Of a stretch of DNA of 64,000 bases, positions 48,017 to 56,045 are shown piece after piece. The position numbers and the translations under genes are program-made. How positions within the stretch are numbered: position 1 is the first letter of the stretch; every line of letters starts with the position of its first letter. Source of the DNA: Paraburkholderia acidisoli (lineage in GTDB: Bacteria > Pseudomonadota > Gammaproteobacteria > Burkholderiales > Burkholderiaceae); assembly GCF_009789675.1 (NCBI RefSeq), contig NZ_CP046913.1, forward strand, positions 1,116,001-1,180,000, read 5' to 3'. The notes below the pieces were generated by a model. That model was given only the letters and a program-made list of their open reading frames with translations. It had not been told where the DNA came from and did no database searches.

Positions 48017-48793
48017 ATGGGCCGTTCGATCAATCTGGAAGGCAAGGTCGCGCTGATCACGGGAGCGTCGAGCGGGCTCGGCAAGCGCTTCGCGCAGGTG
48101 CTCTCGCAGGCGGGCGCGAAGGTGGTGCTGGCGAGCCGTCGGGTGGAGCGACTGAAGGAGTTGCGCGCTGAGATCGAAGCCGACGGCGGCGCGGCGCACG
48201 TCGTTTCGCTCGACGTGACCGATTATCAAAGCATTCGCTCGGCGGTCGCGCACGCCGAAACCGAGGCGGGCACGATCGACATCCTCGTAAACAACTCGGG
48301 CGTCTCGACCACGCAAAAGCTCGCGGACGTCACCCCCGCCGACTTCGAATACGTGTTCGACACCAACACGCGCGGCGCGTTTTTCGTGGCGCAGGAAGTG
48401 GCCAAGCGCATGATCATGCGCGGCAACGGCGGTTCGAAACCGGCGTATCGCATCATCAATATCGCCTCGATGGCGGGGCTGCGCGTGTTGCCGCAAATCG
48501 GGCTCTACGCGATCAGCAAGGCGGCCGTCGTGCACATGACGAAGGCGATGGCGCTCGAATGGGGCCGCCACGGCATCAACGTGAACGCGATCTGCCCGGG
48601 CTACATCGACACCGAGATCAACCATCATCACTGGTCCACGGAGCAGGGGCAAAAGCTCATGGCCATGATGCCGCGCCACCGCGTGGGCACGCCCGCGGAC
48701 CTCGACGGCTTGCTGTTGCTGCTCGCCGCCGACGAGTCGGCGTTCATGAACGGCTCGATCATCACCGCCGACGACGGCTTCGGGCTCGCCTGA
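48017..48793 (+). CDS. Short-chain dehydrogenase/reductase
   Basis: A 258-residue classical SDR: cofactor motif TGASSGLG (15-22), NNSG at 92-95, and catalytic Ser151, Tyr164 and Lys168 (YAISK). Resembles 3-oxoacyl-reductase or alcohol dehydrogenase types; basic residues after the second strand (SRR) suggest NADPH. The ATG at 48017 has CAGGAAC upstream. The thioesterase gene follows 59 bp later on the same strand, probably one transcript. Substrate unknown. Confidence 0.9.
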   Translation: MGRSINLEGKVALITGASSGLGKRFAQVLSQAGAKVVLASRRVERLKELRAEIEADGGAAHVVSLDVTDYQSIRSAVAHAETEAGTIDILVNNSGVSTTQKLADVTPADFEYVFDTNTRGAFFVAQEVAKRMIMRGNGGSKPAYRIINIASMAGLRVLPQIGLYAISKAAVVHMTKAMALEWGRHGINVNAICPGYIDTEINHHHWSTEQGQKLMAMMPRHRVGTPADLDGLLLLLAADESAFMNGSIITADDGFGLA

Positions 48794-48852
48794 TTTAGCC
48801 TGATTCCGCCGCCGGCATTCGTTAAACCGCATCGACGAGAAGTCGCAGTGCA

Positions 48853-49293
48853 ATGAGTGATTACCATCCAGTATTCGAAATGACCATGCCGATCCGCTGG
48901 GGCGACATGGACGCGTTCGGCCACGTGAACAACACGGTCTACTTCCGCTACATGGAACAGGTGCGGATCTCCTGGTTCGAGCATCTGGGCGTGGCGTCCG
49001 AAAGCGGCAGCGGGCAAGGGCCGGTGATCGTCAACGCGTCGATGGAATTCCTCAAGCAATTGCACTATCCGGGCGACATCGTCTGCACGATGACGGTGGG
49101 GCAGCCCGGCCGCAGCAGCTTCGACACCGGTTTCGAACTGCGCCGTGCCGACGAGCCCGACACGCTCTACGCGCGCGGCAACGCCCGTTGCGTGTGGATC
49201 GACTATGCGGCGGGCAAGTCGGTGCCGATTCCCGACACGCTGCGCGCGACGCTCGAGAGCGCGGGTCTCGTGAAGGCGGATCGCATCGGCTGA
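48853..49293 (+). CDS. Hotdog-fold acyl-CoA thioesterase (4-HBT/YbgC type)
   Basis: A 146-residue single hotdog domain with the active-site segment RWGDMDAFGHVNN (Asp18/Asp20), typical of the 4-hydroxybenzoyl-CoA thioesterase family. It probably hydrolyses short or medium acyl-CoAs. It is behind the SDR and near ETF-QO, consistent with acyl-CoA metabolism. Exact substrate unknown. Confidence 0.9.
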   Translation: MSDYHPVFEMTMPIRWGDMDAFGHVNNTVYFRYMEQVRISWFEHLGVASESGSGQGPVIVNASMEFLKQLHYPGDIVCTMTVGQPGRSSFDTGFELRRADEPDTLYARGNARCVWIDYAAGKSVPIPDTLRATLESAGLVKADRIG

Positions 49294-49381
49294 GTGCGCG
49301 GCCGCTTGCCCGCTGCTGCAACTGCCGGACGACGATTCAGCCGTTATTTTTTGCCGCTGTTTTTGCCGCTTTTTTTAGCCG

Positions 49382-49951
49382 CTATTGCCCGAGCAGCCGC
49401 TGCAGCAACTCGGTCGCGTTCCCCGTGTCGTACTTGCGCATGAGCCGCGCGCGGTACACGTCCACCGTGCGCGAACTGATGTCCAGAATGCGCCCGATCT
49501 GCTTGCTGGTCTTGCCCGTGACGAGTTGCGCGGCAATCTCGCGTTCGCGCGGCGTGAGTTCGACGGCCACGCGGCGCGTGGCGCTCAGGTCCTCGAAGGT
49601 CCAGACGCCCGCCGCGTGCGGCGCGGTGCGGTCGAGCGAGCGGCCCGTGACATGGCACCAGAACAGATCACCGTCGGCGCGTTTCATGATGCGGTCGTCG
49701 GCGTAACTGCCTTGCGCCGTCATGATGGGCGGAATACGCGCGCCGATGCGCTCGAATTCGTCCGCGGACGGATAAAGCACCTGGAACGATTGCCCGATGA
49801 TCGACTCGCGCGTGCAGCGGAAGATGGCGGCGACCTGCTCGTTGCAGTCCTCGATGATGCGCTCGCGAGCCAGCACGAGCCCGATGGGCGCGAGATGAAA
49901 CGCGGTCTGGTAGTCGAGGGCGGAGCGTGCGGCGGGTTTAGGAGCGGCCAT
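49382..49951 (-). CDS. PAS-LuxR transcriptional regulator
   Basis: A 189-residue protein with a PAS domain (about 15-120; AFHLAPIGLVLARERIIEDCN) and a GerE/LuxR helix-turn-helix (about 130-185; LTPREREIAAQLVTGKTSKQIGRILDISSRTVDVYRARLM). It has no receiver domain, so the signal is probably sensed directly by the PAS domain (ligand or redox). A repetitive T-rich stretch (49345-49377) follows its stop on the plus strand. Target unknown; scoAB lies 258 bp upstream and divergent. Confidence 0.88.
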   Translation of the reverse strand: MAAPKPAARSALDYQTAFHLAPIGLVLARERIIEDCNEQVAAIFRCTRESIIGQSFQVLYPSADEFERIGARIPPIMTAQGSYADDRIMKRADGDLFWCHVTGRSLDRTAPHAAGVWTFEDLSATRRVAVELTPREREIAAQLVTGKTSKQIGRILDISSRTVDVYRARLMRKYDTGNATELLQRLLGQ

Positions 49952-50208
49952 GGCGGTCGGTGCGGGTATTGCTTTATGTAGTTTTGCGTATTGTGCCGCA
50001 AGCCGCTGCCAGCGTACGCTTTGTCCCCATCGACGCCGCGCGCGCGTGAGCGTTTGCCGCTCCGTGCGCAGGGCCCGCCAGGGTTGCCGCCTTCACGGCA
50101 ACGCCGCCGGCGCATGACTAGAATGAGGCTTCCGGACGCGCTCGACGTCCGCGCGCCAACCAGGATCGGCCAGACCGGCAGATTTCCATTCGAGGAAGGG
50201 ACACACTG

Positions 50209-50913
50209 ATGAACAAGGTCTACAAAAGCGCGGCTGCCGCGCTCGAGGGCATCGTCAAGGACGGACAGACATTCGCGGTAGGCGGTTTCGGGCTGTGCGG
50301 CATTCCCGAAGCGCTGATCGGCGCATTGCGCGACTCGGGCGTGAAGGGCATTACCTGCATCAGCAACAACGCGGGCGTGGACGGCTTCGGCCTCGGCCTG
50401 CTGCTGGAAACGCGCCAGATCAAGAAAATGATCTCGTCCTACGTGGGCGAGAACAAGGAATTCGAGCGCCAGTATCTTTCGGGCGAACTCGAACTCGAAT
50501 TCACGCCGCAAGGCACGCTCGCCGAAAAGCTGCGCGCGGGCGGCGCCGGCATTCCGGCATTCTTCACGAACACGGGCTTCGGCACGCTGATCGCCGAGGG
50601 CAAGGAAACGCGCCAGTTCGGCGAGAACCACTACGTGCTCGAGCATTCGCTCACGGCCGACGTCGCGCTCGTGAAGGCATGGAAGGCCGACAAGTCGGGC
50701 AACCTGGTTTATCGCCGCACGGCGCGCAACTTCAACCCGATGTGCGCGATGGCGGGCAAGATCACCGTGGTCGAGGTCGAGGAGATCGTCGAGAACGGCG
50801 AACTCGATCCGGATTCGGTTCACACGCCGGGCATTTTCGTGCAGCGCATCGTGCTCAACGCGCAGCCGGAAAAGCGCATCGAGCAACGCACCGTGCGCAC
50901 CGCGAGCAACTGA
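50209..50913 (+). CDS. scoA: 3-Oxoacid CoA-transferase subunit A
   Basis: Alpha subunit of succinyl-CoA:3-ketoacid CoA-transferase, activating acetoacetate to acetoacetyl-CoA in ketone-body or PHB utilisation. The 234-residue protein has [16 protein letters not shown] and [14 protein letters not shown], the CoA-binding motif region of family I transferases. The ATG follows AGGAAGGG. It is 15 bp before scoB, a tight operon. Length is standard. Confidence 0.93.
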   Translation: MNKVYKSAAAALEGIVKDGQTFAVGGFGLCGIPEALIGALRDSGVKGITCISNNAGVDGFGLGLLLETRQIKKMISSYVGENKEFERQYLSGELELEFTPQGTLAEKLRAGGAGIPAFFTNTGFGTLIAEGKETRQFGENHYVLEHSLTADVALVKAWKADKSGNLVYRRTARNFNPMCAMAGKITVVEVEEIVENGELDPDSVHTPGIFVQRIVLNAQPEKRIEQRTVRTASN

Positions 50914-50928
50914 ACAGGGAGACCGACC

Positions 50929-51570
50929 ATGGCATGGAATCGTGATGAAATGGCCGCGCGCGCGGCGAAGGAACTGCAGGACGGCTTCTACGTGAATCTC
51001 GGCATCGGTCTGCCCACGCTGGTGGCCAACCATGTGCCCGAAGGCGTGGAAGTCTGGCTGCAATCGGAAAACGGCCTGCTCGGTATCGGCCCGTTCCCGA
51101 CCGAAGAGCAAGTGGATGCCGACATGATCAACGCCGGCAAGCAGACCGTGACGACGCTGCCGGGCTCGTCGATCTTCTCTTCGGCGGATTCGTTCGCGAT
51201 GATCCGCGGCGGCCACATCAACCTCGCGATCCTCGGCGCGATGCAGGTGAGCGAGAAGGGCGATCTGGCGAACTGGATGATCCCCGGCAAGATGATCAAG
51301 GGCATGGGCGGCGCGATGGACCTCGTGGCCGGCGTCAAGCGCGTGGTCGTGCTCATGGAGCACGTTGCCAAGGGCGACCAGCACAAGATTCTCGAGGCCT
51401 GCACGTTGCCGCTGACCGGCGTGGGCGTGGTCGACCTGATCATCACCGACCTTGGCGTGATCGAAGTGAGCGACGCGGGCCTCAAGGTGACCGAACTCGC
51501 GCCGGGCGTGACCGCCGACGAAATCAAGGCGAAGACGGGCGCGCCGCTCGACGTGAGCGCGGTGAGCTGA
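50929..51570 (+). CDS. scoB: 3-Oxoacid CoA-transferase subunit B
   Basis: Beta subunit of the CoA-transferase, carrying the catalytic glutamate in SENGLLG (Glu47), which forms the CoA thioester intermediate. Other family motifs: [10 protein letters not shown] and [20 protein letters not shown] [16 protein letters not shown]. 213 residues. Followed by a strong terminator at 51630-51657, closing the two-gene operon. Confidence 0.93.
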   Translation: MAWNRDEMAARAAKELQDGFYVNLGIGLPTLVANHVPEGVEVWLQSENGLLGIGPFPTEEQVDADMINAGKQTVTTLPGSSIFSSADSFAMIRGGHINLAILGAMQVSEKGDLANWMIPGKMIKGMGGAMDLVAGVKRVVVLMEHVAKGDQHKILEACTLPLTGVGVVDLIITDLGVIEVSDAGLKVTELAPGVTADEIKAKTGAPLDVSAVS

Positions 51571-51878
51571 ACGCACACGCATTGGCGGTAGCAGTAGCGA
51601 TAGCAACAGCGGCATTGGCATGATCCAGGCGGGCGGGACTTCGGTCTCGCCCGTTTTCGTTTGGGGATGTCGCATTGTGGCGCGCTGGCCCGCGCTTGAA
51701 ACGTCGGCCAGACGGGCTATGCCGGTTGGCCAGGTGCATGCGGCGTGAACCGGGGCCCGGCGCGGCTCCGGGCGTGTCGCGGGGCGTTGCGCGAGCGCGC
51801 TTGCGGCCCATGCCGCGCAACAAAGCCCGTTACAATCGGTCGGACATCTTGAAGCGCCTTTTCAGCGAGGATCTTGCG
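51571..51878. other. Gene-free stretch between scoB and the hydrolase gene
   Basis: Contains the scoAB terminator at 51630-51657. It also has a TACAAT -10-like element at 51831-51836 about 43 bp before the hydrolase ATG; no -35 at proper spacing was seen. Nothing else is recognisable. Confidence 0.5.
51630..51657 (+). terminator. scoAB intrinsic terminator with TTCG tetraloop
   Basis: 10-bp GC-rich stem (51630-51639 / 51644-51653) closed by the stable TTCG tetraloop (51640-51643), followed by TTTT. Confidence 0.92.
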
Positions 51879-52772
51879 ATGACCGATACCACCGCCACGC
51901 CGCGCCAGCACGACGTGCAATGCCTGAGCCCTTCGGGATTGCATCGCATCGCGTACACGGAATGGGGCGATCCCACGAACCCGCGCGTGCTCGTCTGCGT
52001 ACACGGGCTCACGCGCTCGGGACGCGATTTCGACCGCTTTGCCGCGGCAATGGCCGACAACTATCGTGTGGTGTGTCCTGACGTCGCGGGCCGCGGTCTT
52101 TCGTCGTGGCTCGCCGACCCGCGCGGCTATGGCGTCGCGCAGTACGTGGCCGACATGGTCACGCTGATCGCGCGCCTTAACGTCGAGCAGGTGGACTGGT
52201 TCGGCACGTCTATGGGCGGTTTGATCGGCATGGCGCTGGGCGGCCTGCCCGGCACGCCCATCCGCCGCATGCTGCTCAACGACATTGGGCCGCATATCGA
52301 GCCGGCGTCGCTCGAGCGCATCGGCCAGTACGTGGGCCGCGACGAGCGCTTCGCCACGCTGCAGGACGGCGTCGACAATGCCGCGCTGCTCGCCGCTTCG
52401 TTCGGCCCGCTCAGCGCCGAGGAATGGCGCGAGATCAATACGCCGCTGCTGCAAGAGGTCGAAGGACAGTGGCGCTACCGCTACGATCCGCGTATTGCGG
52501 AACCGTTCAAGGCGATCACGCCCGAACAGAACGAGGAGGGCGAGAAGTTTCTGTGGCGCTCGCTCGCGGCGTTTCAGGGTCCGGTGCTGGTCGTGCGCGG
52601 CGCGCTGTCCGATCTCCTGTCACGCGAAACGGTTGCGAAGATGGTCGAGACGGGGCGCGATGTCTCGGGCGTCGAGATCCCCAACGTGGGGCACGCGCCG
52701 GCATTTCTCGCCGACGACCAGATCGCGATCGGGCGCCGTTTCTTCGACGTGAAGGCATCGGCCGGGTCATAA
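51879..52772 (+). CDS. Alpha/beta hydrolase
   Basis: A 297-residue hydrolase with the oxyanion HG (VHGLTRSGRDFD), nucleophile GTSMGG (Ser111), Asp near 246 (RGALSDLL) and His near 271 (NVGHAPAF). Similar to esterase or dehalogenase-type cytosolic enzymes of Burkholderiales. The ATG at 51879 follows GCGAGGATC. RidA follows 82 bp later on the same strand. Substrate unknown. Confidence 0.88.
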   Translation: MTDTTATPRQHDVQCLSPSGLHRIAYTEWGDPTNPRVLVCVHGLTRSGRDFDRFAAAMADNYRVVCPDVAGRGLSSWLADPRGYGVAQYVADMVTLIARLNVEQVDWFGTSMGGLIGMALGGLPGTPIRRMLLNDIGPHIEPASLERIGQYVGRDERFATLQDGVDNAALLAASFGPLSAEEWREINTPLLQEVEGQWRYRYDPRIAEPFKAITPEQNEEGEKFLWRSLAAFQGPVLVVRGALSDLLSRETVAKMVETGRDVSGVEIPNVGHAPAFLADDQIAIGRRFFDVKASAGS

Positions 52773-52854
52773 TATGAGATTCGCCGGCATATTCATGCGT
52801 CATGCCTATGCGGGTGCGCATCCCGAATCGTCCAATTTCTGAACAGGAATTCCC

Positions 52855-53208
52855 ATGGCAGTCATTCGTCACCACGTCGGTCCGCGTCTCTCGGAAACCG
52901 CGATTCACAACGGCACCGTGTATCTCGCCGGCCAGATCGCCGAAGACACGAATCAGGACATCGCGGGCCAGACGCGCGAAGTGCTCGGCCATATCGACCG
53001 GTTGCTCGGCGAAGCGAACAGCGACAAGTCGCTGCTGCTGTCGGTGCAGATCTATATCGCCGAGATGAAGGATTTCCCCGGCATGAACGCCGAGTGGGAC
53101 AAGTGGGTTGCGCAAGGCGCGACGCCGCCGCGCGCGACGGTCGAAGCCAAGCTGGCGAATCCCGAATGCCTGATTGAAATCGTCGTGGTGGCCGCGCAGC
53201 GCGATTAA
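52855..53208 (+). CDS. RidA/YjgF-family protein
   Basis: A 117-residue Rid-family protein, likely trimeric. Family members hydrolyse reactive enamine/imine intermediates from PLP enzymes. Seen: VYLAGQIAEDTNQDIAGQTREVL and the C-terminal ATVEAKLANPECLIEIVVVA with the usual RxxxEvxLxxxxxLVEI-like motif. The arginine needed for enamine hydrolysis may be Arg103-type (PPRATVEA). Positioned between the hydrolase and relA genes. ATG preceded by CAGGAA. Confidence 0.88.
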   Translation: MAVIRHHVGPRLSETAIHNGTVYLAGQIAEDTNQDIAGQTREVLGHIDRLLGEANSDKSLLLSVQIYIAEMKDFPGMNAEWDKWVAQGATPPRATVEAKLANPECLIEIVVVAAQRD

Positions 53209-53319
53209 GCGCACCGAAGCGCATTGGAATGCGCGGCCAGCGCACAGCGTGATCGTTCCGATGCGCTGTCCCCTCCGTTTTTGTTGTCGCCCGACCGGCG
53301 TGCCGGCGGGCATGGTCTC

Positions 53320-55581
53320 ATGAGCAGCGATACCGTACCTTCCGCTTCGCCTTTGCCGGTCGAAGCCCCCGCCGACCTTGCCGCGCTGCCGTCGCTCGAC
53401 GACGCGCTGGCGTTCGTGCGCGAGCACGCGGGCGACGCGCGCCTCTCCACGGGCGAGCCGCTCGTCGAGCACGCGCGGGGGACGGCGCTGCTGGTGGGCC
53501 AACTCAACGTCGATCCGTCGGCCGTGCTGGCCGCGGCGCTCTTCAATCTGGCGCCGCATCTGGAGAACCCGGAGGCGACGATCGAGGCGCGTTTCGGCGC
53601 GGAGGTCGCGCGGCTCGTGCTCGACGTGCGCAAGCTGTTGCGCCTTGGCGGCGTGAGTCTGCGCGCAGCCCAGCAGTCCACGCTGGAAACCGGCCGTGAA
53701 AGCCGCGAAGCGCAGGCCGCTCGCCGTGCCCAGGTGGAATCGCTGCGCAAGATGCTGCTCGCGTTCGCGCAGGACATTCGCGTGGTGCTGATCCGCCTCG
53801 CCTCGCGTCTGCAGTCGCTACGCTATTACGCGGCCGCGAAAGTCACGCCCGCGCCCGAGATCGCGCGCGAAACGCTCGAAATCTACGCGCCGCTCGCGAA
53901 CCGGCTCGGTATCTGGCAACTGAAGTGGGAACTCGAAGATCTCGCGTTCCGCTTCGAGGAGCCCGTCACCTACAAGCGCATCGCGAAGCTGCTCGACGAG
54001 AAACGCGTCGAGCGCGAGAGCTACGTGGCGGAAGCGATCGCGCGGCTGCAAAGCGAGCTGGCGGCCGCGCATATCGAAGCCGAAGTGAGCGGGCGGCCCA
54101 AGCACATCTACAGCATCTGGAAGAAGATGCGTGGCAAGGACATCGACTTTTCCGAGCTGTACGACGTGCGCGCGTTTCGCGTGATCGTGCCGGATATCAA
54201 GGATTGCTACACGGTGCTCGGCATCGTGCACAACCTCTGGCAGCCGGTGCCGCGCGAATTCGACGACTATATTTCGCGGCCCAAGCCCAATGGCTATCGC
54301 TCGCTGCACACGGTCGTGGTCGGCGACGACGGCCGCGCGTTCGAAGTGCAGATCCGCACGCAGGAAATGCATCAGTTCGCGGAATACGGCGTGGCCGCGC
54401 ACTGGCGTTACAAGGAAGCGGGCGCGAAGGGCTATGGCGGCCAGTTCAGCGCGAGCAGCACCTACGACGAGAAGATCGCGTGGCTGCGCCAATTGCTAGC
54501 GTGGAAGGACGACGTCTCCGACGGCCCGCAGCCGTGGGAGCAACTGCGCCAGGCCACGCTCGACGACGACCACATCTATGTGCTCACGCCGCAGGCGCGC
54601 GTGATCGCCTTACCGCAAGGCGCGACGCCGCTCGACTTCGCTTATCACCTGCATAGCGAGCTGGGCCATCGGTGCCGCGGCGCACGCGTGGACGGCGCGA
54701 TGGTGCCGCTCAACACGCAGCTGCGTAACGGCCAGACGGTGGAAATCGTCGCGATCAAGGAGGGCGGCCCGTCGCGCGACTGGCTCAATCCGCAGCTCGG
54801 CTATCTGCACAGCCCGCGTGCGCGGCAGAAGGTGCGCGCTTGGTTCAACGCGATCGAGGCGCAGGAGAACATCGCCAACGGCCGCGCGATGGTCGAAAAA
54901 ACGTTGCAACGCGAAGGGCGCACCTCGGTCAGTCTCGATCAGCTCGCGGCGAAGCTCGGTTTCAAGACGCCGGACGATCTGTTCAGCGTGGTCGGCAAGG
55001 AAGAGTTCAGTCTGCGCAACGTAGAGCACGCGTTGCACGACGCGCCCGTTGCCGAGCCCGAGGAGGAAACGCCCGAGCAGATCACGAAGCGCGCGAGTGG
55101 CGCGAACGTCGCGCACGGCGGTTCTTCGGGCGTGCTGGTGGTGGGCGTGGACGCGCTGCTCACGCAGCTCGCGCGCTGTTGCCGCCCGGCGCCGCCCGAC
55201 GGGATCAGCGGGTTCGTCACGCGCGGCAAAGGCATGTCGATCCATCGCAGCGACTGTCCCACGTTCGTGCGCATGGCGCGCCGTTCGCCCGAGCGCGTGC
55301 TGCACACCACGTGGTCGGCGGACGTGATGGGCGGGCGCGGTCAGTCGGTGTATCCCGTCGATATTTCGATCGAGGCCACGGACCGCCAAGGCTTGCTGCG
55401 CGACATTTCCGAAGTGTTCGCGCGGGAGAAGATGAACGTGATTGGCGTGAAAACCCAGTCGCGGCGCAATGCGGCATTCATGCAATTCACGGTCGAGGTG
55501 TCGAATTCGGCGCAGATCCAGCGTGCCTGCACGTTGCTCGGCGAGGTCACGGGCGTCATGGAGGCTTCGCGCCGGGGCTAG
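53320..55581 (+). CDS. relA: GTP pyrophosphokinase (monofunctional RelA)
   Basis: Ribosome-associated (p)ppGpp synthetase of the stringent response. The 753-residue protein has an N-terminal pseudo-hydrolase domain (about 25-180) in which the usual HD residues are replaced (FNLAPHL at the HDxxED position), the synthetase domain with RPKHIYSIWKKM, the EXDD motif EFDD at 313-316, PNGYRSLHT and EVQIRT, then TGS (about 415-475), helical, zinc-finger-type (CCRPAPPDG) and ACT (about 680-753) regions. EXDD and the degenerate HD mark RelA, not SpoT. Start at ATG 53320 (frame open upstream). Followed by tRNA-Val. Confidence 0.95.
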   Translation: MSSDTVPSASPLPVEAPADLAALPSLDDALAFVREHAGDARLSTGEPLVEHARGTALLVGQLNVDPSAVLAAALFNLAPHLENPEATIEARFGAEVARLVLDVRKLLRLGGVSLRAAQQSTLETGRESREAQAARRAQVESLRKMLLAFAQDIRVVLIRLASRLQSLRYYAAAKVTPAPEIARETLEIYAPLANRLGIWQLKWELEDLAFRFEEPVTYKRIAKLLDEKRVERESYVAEAIARLQSELAAAHIEAEVSGRPKHIYSIWKKMRGKDIDFSELYDVRAFRVIVPDIKDCYTVLGIVHNLWQPVPREFDDYISRPKPNGYRSLHTVVVGDDGRAFEVQIRTQEMHQFAEYGVAAHWRYKEAGAKGYGGQFSASSTYDEKIAWLRQLLAWKDDVSDGPQPWEQLRQATLDDDHIYVLTPQARVIALPQGATPLDFAYHLHSELGHRCRGARVDGAMVPLNTQLRNGQTVEIVAIKEGGPSRDWLNPQLGYLHSPRARQKVRAWFNAIEAQENIANGRAMVEKTLQREGRTSVSLDQLAAKLGFKTPDDLFSVVGKEEFSLRNVEHALHDAPVAEPEEETPEQITKRASGANVAHGGSSGVLVVGVDALLTQLARCCRPAPPDGISGFVTRGKGMSIHRSDCPTFVRMARRSPERVLHTTWSADVMGGRGQSVYPVDISIEATDRQGLLRDISEVFAREKMNVIGVKTQSRRNAAFMQFTVEVSNSAQIQRACTLLGEVTGVMEASRRG

Positions 55582-55649
55582 GCATGCCGCTCGATTGGTT
55601 CCAGATTCGCCATGATCTGGCCAGGGCTATGCGGCGGTGCAAAAAATGC

Positions 55650-55678
55650 TTGCCAAGCGCTTGAATATCCGTCATACT
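55650..55678 (+). promoter_or_regulatory. Promoter of tRNA-Val
   Basis: TTGCCA (55650-55655), 17-bp spacer, CATACT (55673-55678), 11 bp before the tRNA 5' end. Confidence 0.65.
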
Positions 55679-55689
55679 CTTTTTTCTTC

Positions 55690-55766
55690 AGGCTCGTAGC
55701 TCAGCTGGTTAGAGCACCACCTTGACATGGTGGGGGTCGTTGGTTCGAGTCCAATCGAGCCTACCA
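55690..55766 (+). tRNA. tRNA-Val(GAC)
   Basis: A 77-nt gene with perfect cloverleaf: acceptor AGGCTCG/CGAGCCT, D-stem GCTC/GAGC, anticodon stem CCACC/GGTGG with loop TTGACAT (anticodon GAC), T-stem GTTGG/CCAAT with TTCGAGT, and an encoded CCA 3' end. It decodes GUC/GUU. Such tRNA genes are frequent integration sites, but here the downstream sequence shows no integrase. Confidence 0.97.
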
Positions 55767-55972
55767 ACGAAAATCGAAGTTCTGGCAGGCTGGTTTGTCG
55801 GGGCTTCAAAAGCAGGAAACGCCGCAAGGCGAATTTACGGCGATACGGTTATGACACCGCGAACGTTTACCGAAACCACTTCGGAACGACGCTAGTCGAG
55901 GACCTCTTTCGCCCCTGCAGCAAGGTTTGAAAAGTGAATGCGGCCCCTCGAAAGCGGGGCCGCATTTTTTTT
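55767..55972 (+). ncRNA. Candidate structured RNA between tRNA-Val and its terminator
   Basis: About 200 nt follow the tRNA before an intrinsic terminator at 55938-55972. Within it are a GNRA-capped hairpin CGCC-GCAA-GGCG (55820-55831), a hairpin CCGAA/TTCGG (55870-55874/55880-55884) and the terminator. The only long frame here lacks a recognisable product or Shine-Dalgarno. Processing of the tRNA transcript would release this trailer, so it could be a small RNA or simply a long 3' trailer. Confidence 0.35.
55938..55972 (+). terminator. Intrinsic terminator upstream of thrS
   Basis: Stem ATGCGGCCCC (55938-55947) / GGGGCCGCAT (55956-55965) with 8-nt loop, followed by a run of eight T. It ends the tRNA-Val transcript 74 bp before thrS. 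Confidence 0.93.
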
Positions 55973-56045
55973 CGCCGCGAGGTTTTACGGCGGGTCGTCC
56001 TCACAGAACATTCGATGTGTCCTCAGGGCACTTTTGGAGAAAAGC

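Noticed and set aside
49339..49380. Repeated T-rich units (several TTTTT-GCCGCT-like copies) as a terminator or repeat element
   Set aside because: T runs are present but no stem precedes them on the plus strand, and the units are irregular. Read on the minus strand in another frame it only gives a lysine-rich string, not a gene.
55690..55766. tRNA-Val as an att site with a genomic island
   Set aside because: The tRNA is intact, and no integrase gene or second copy of its 3' end was found downstream in the window.
55727..55930. ORF starting inside tRNA-Val
   Set aside because: It begins inside the tRNA, has no Shine-Dalgarno and no recognisable motif; the region is better described as an RNA trailer.
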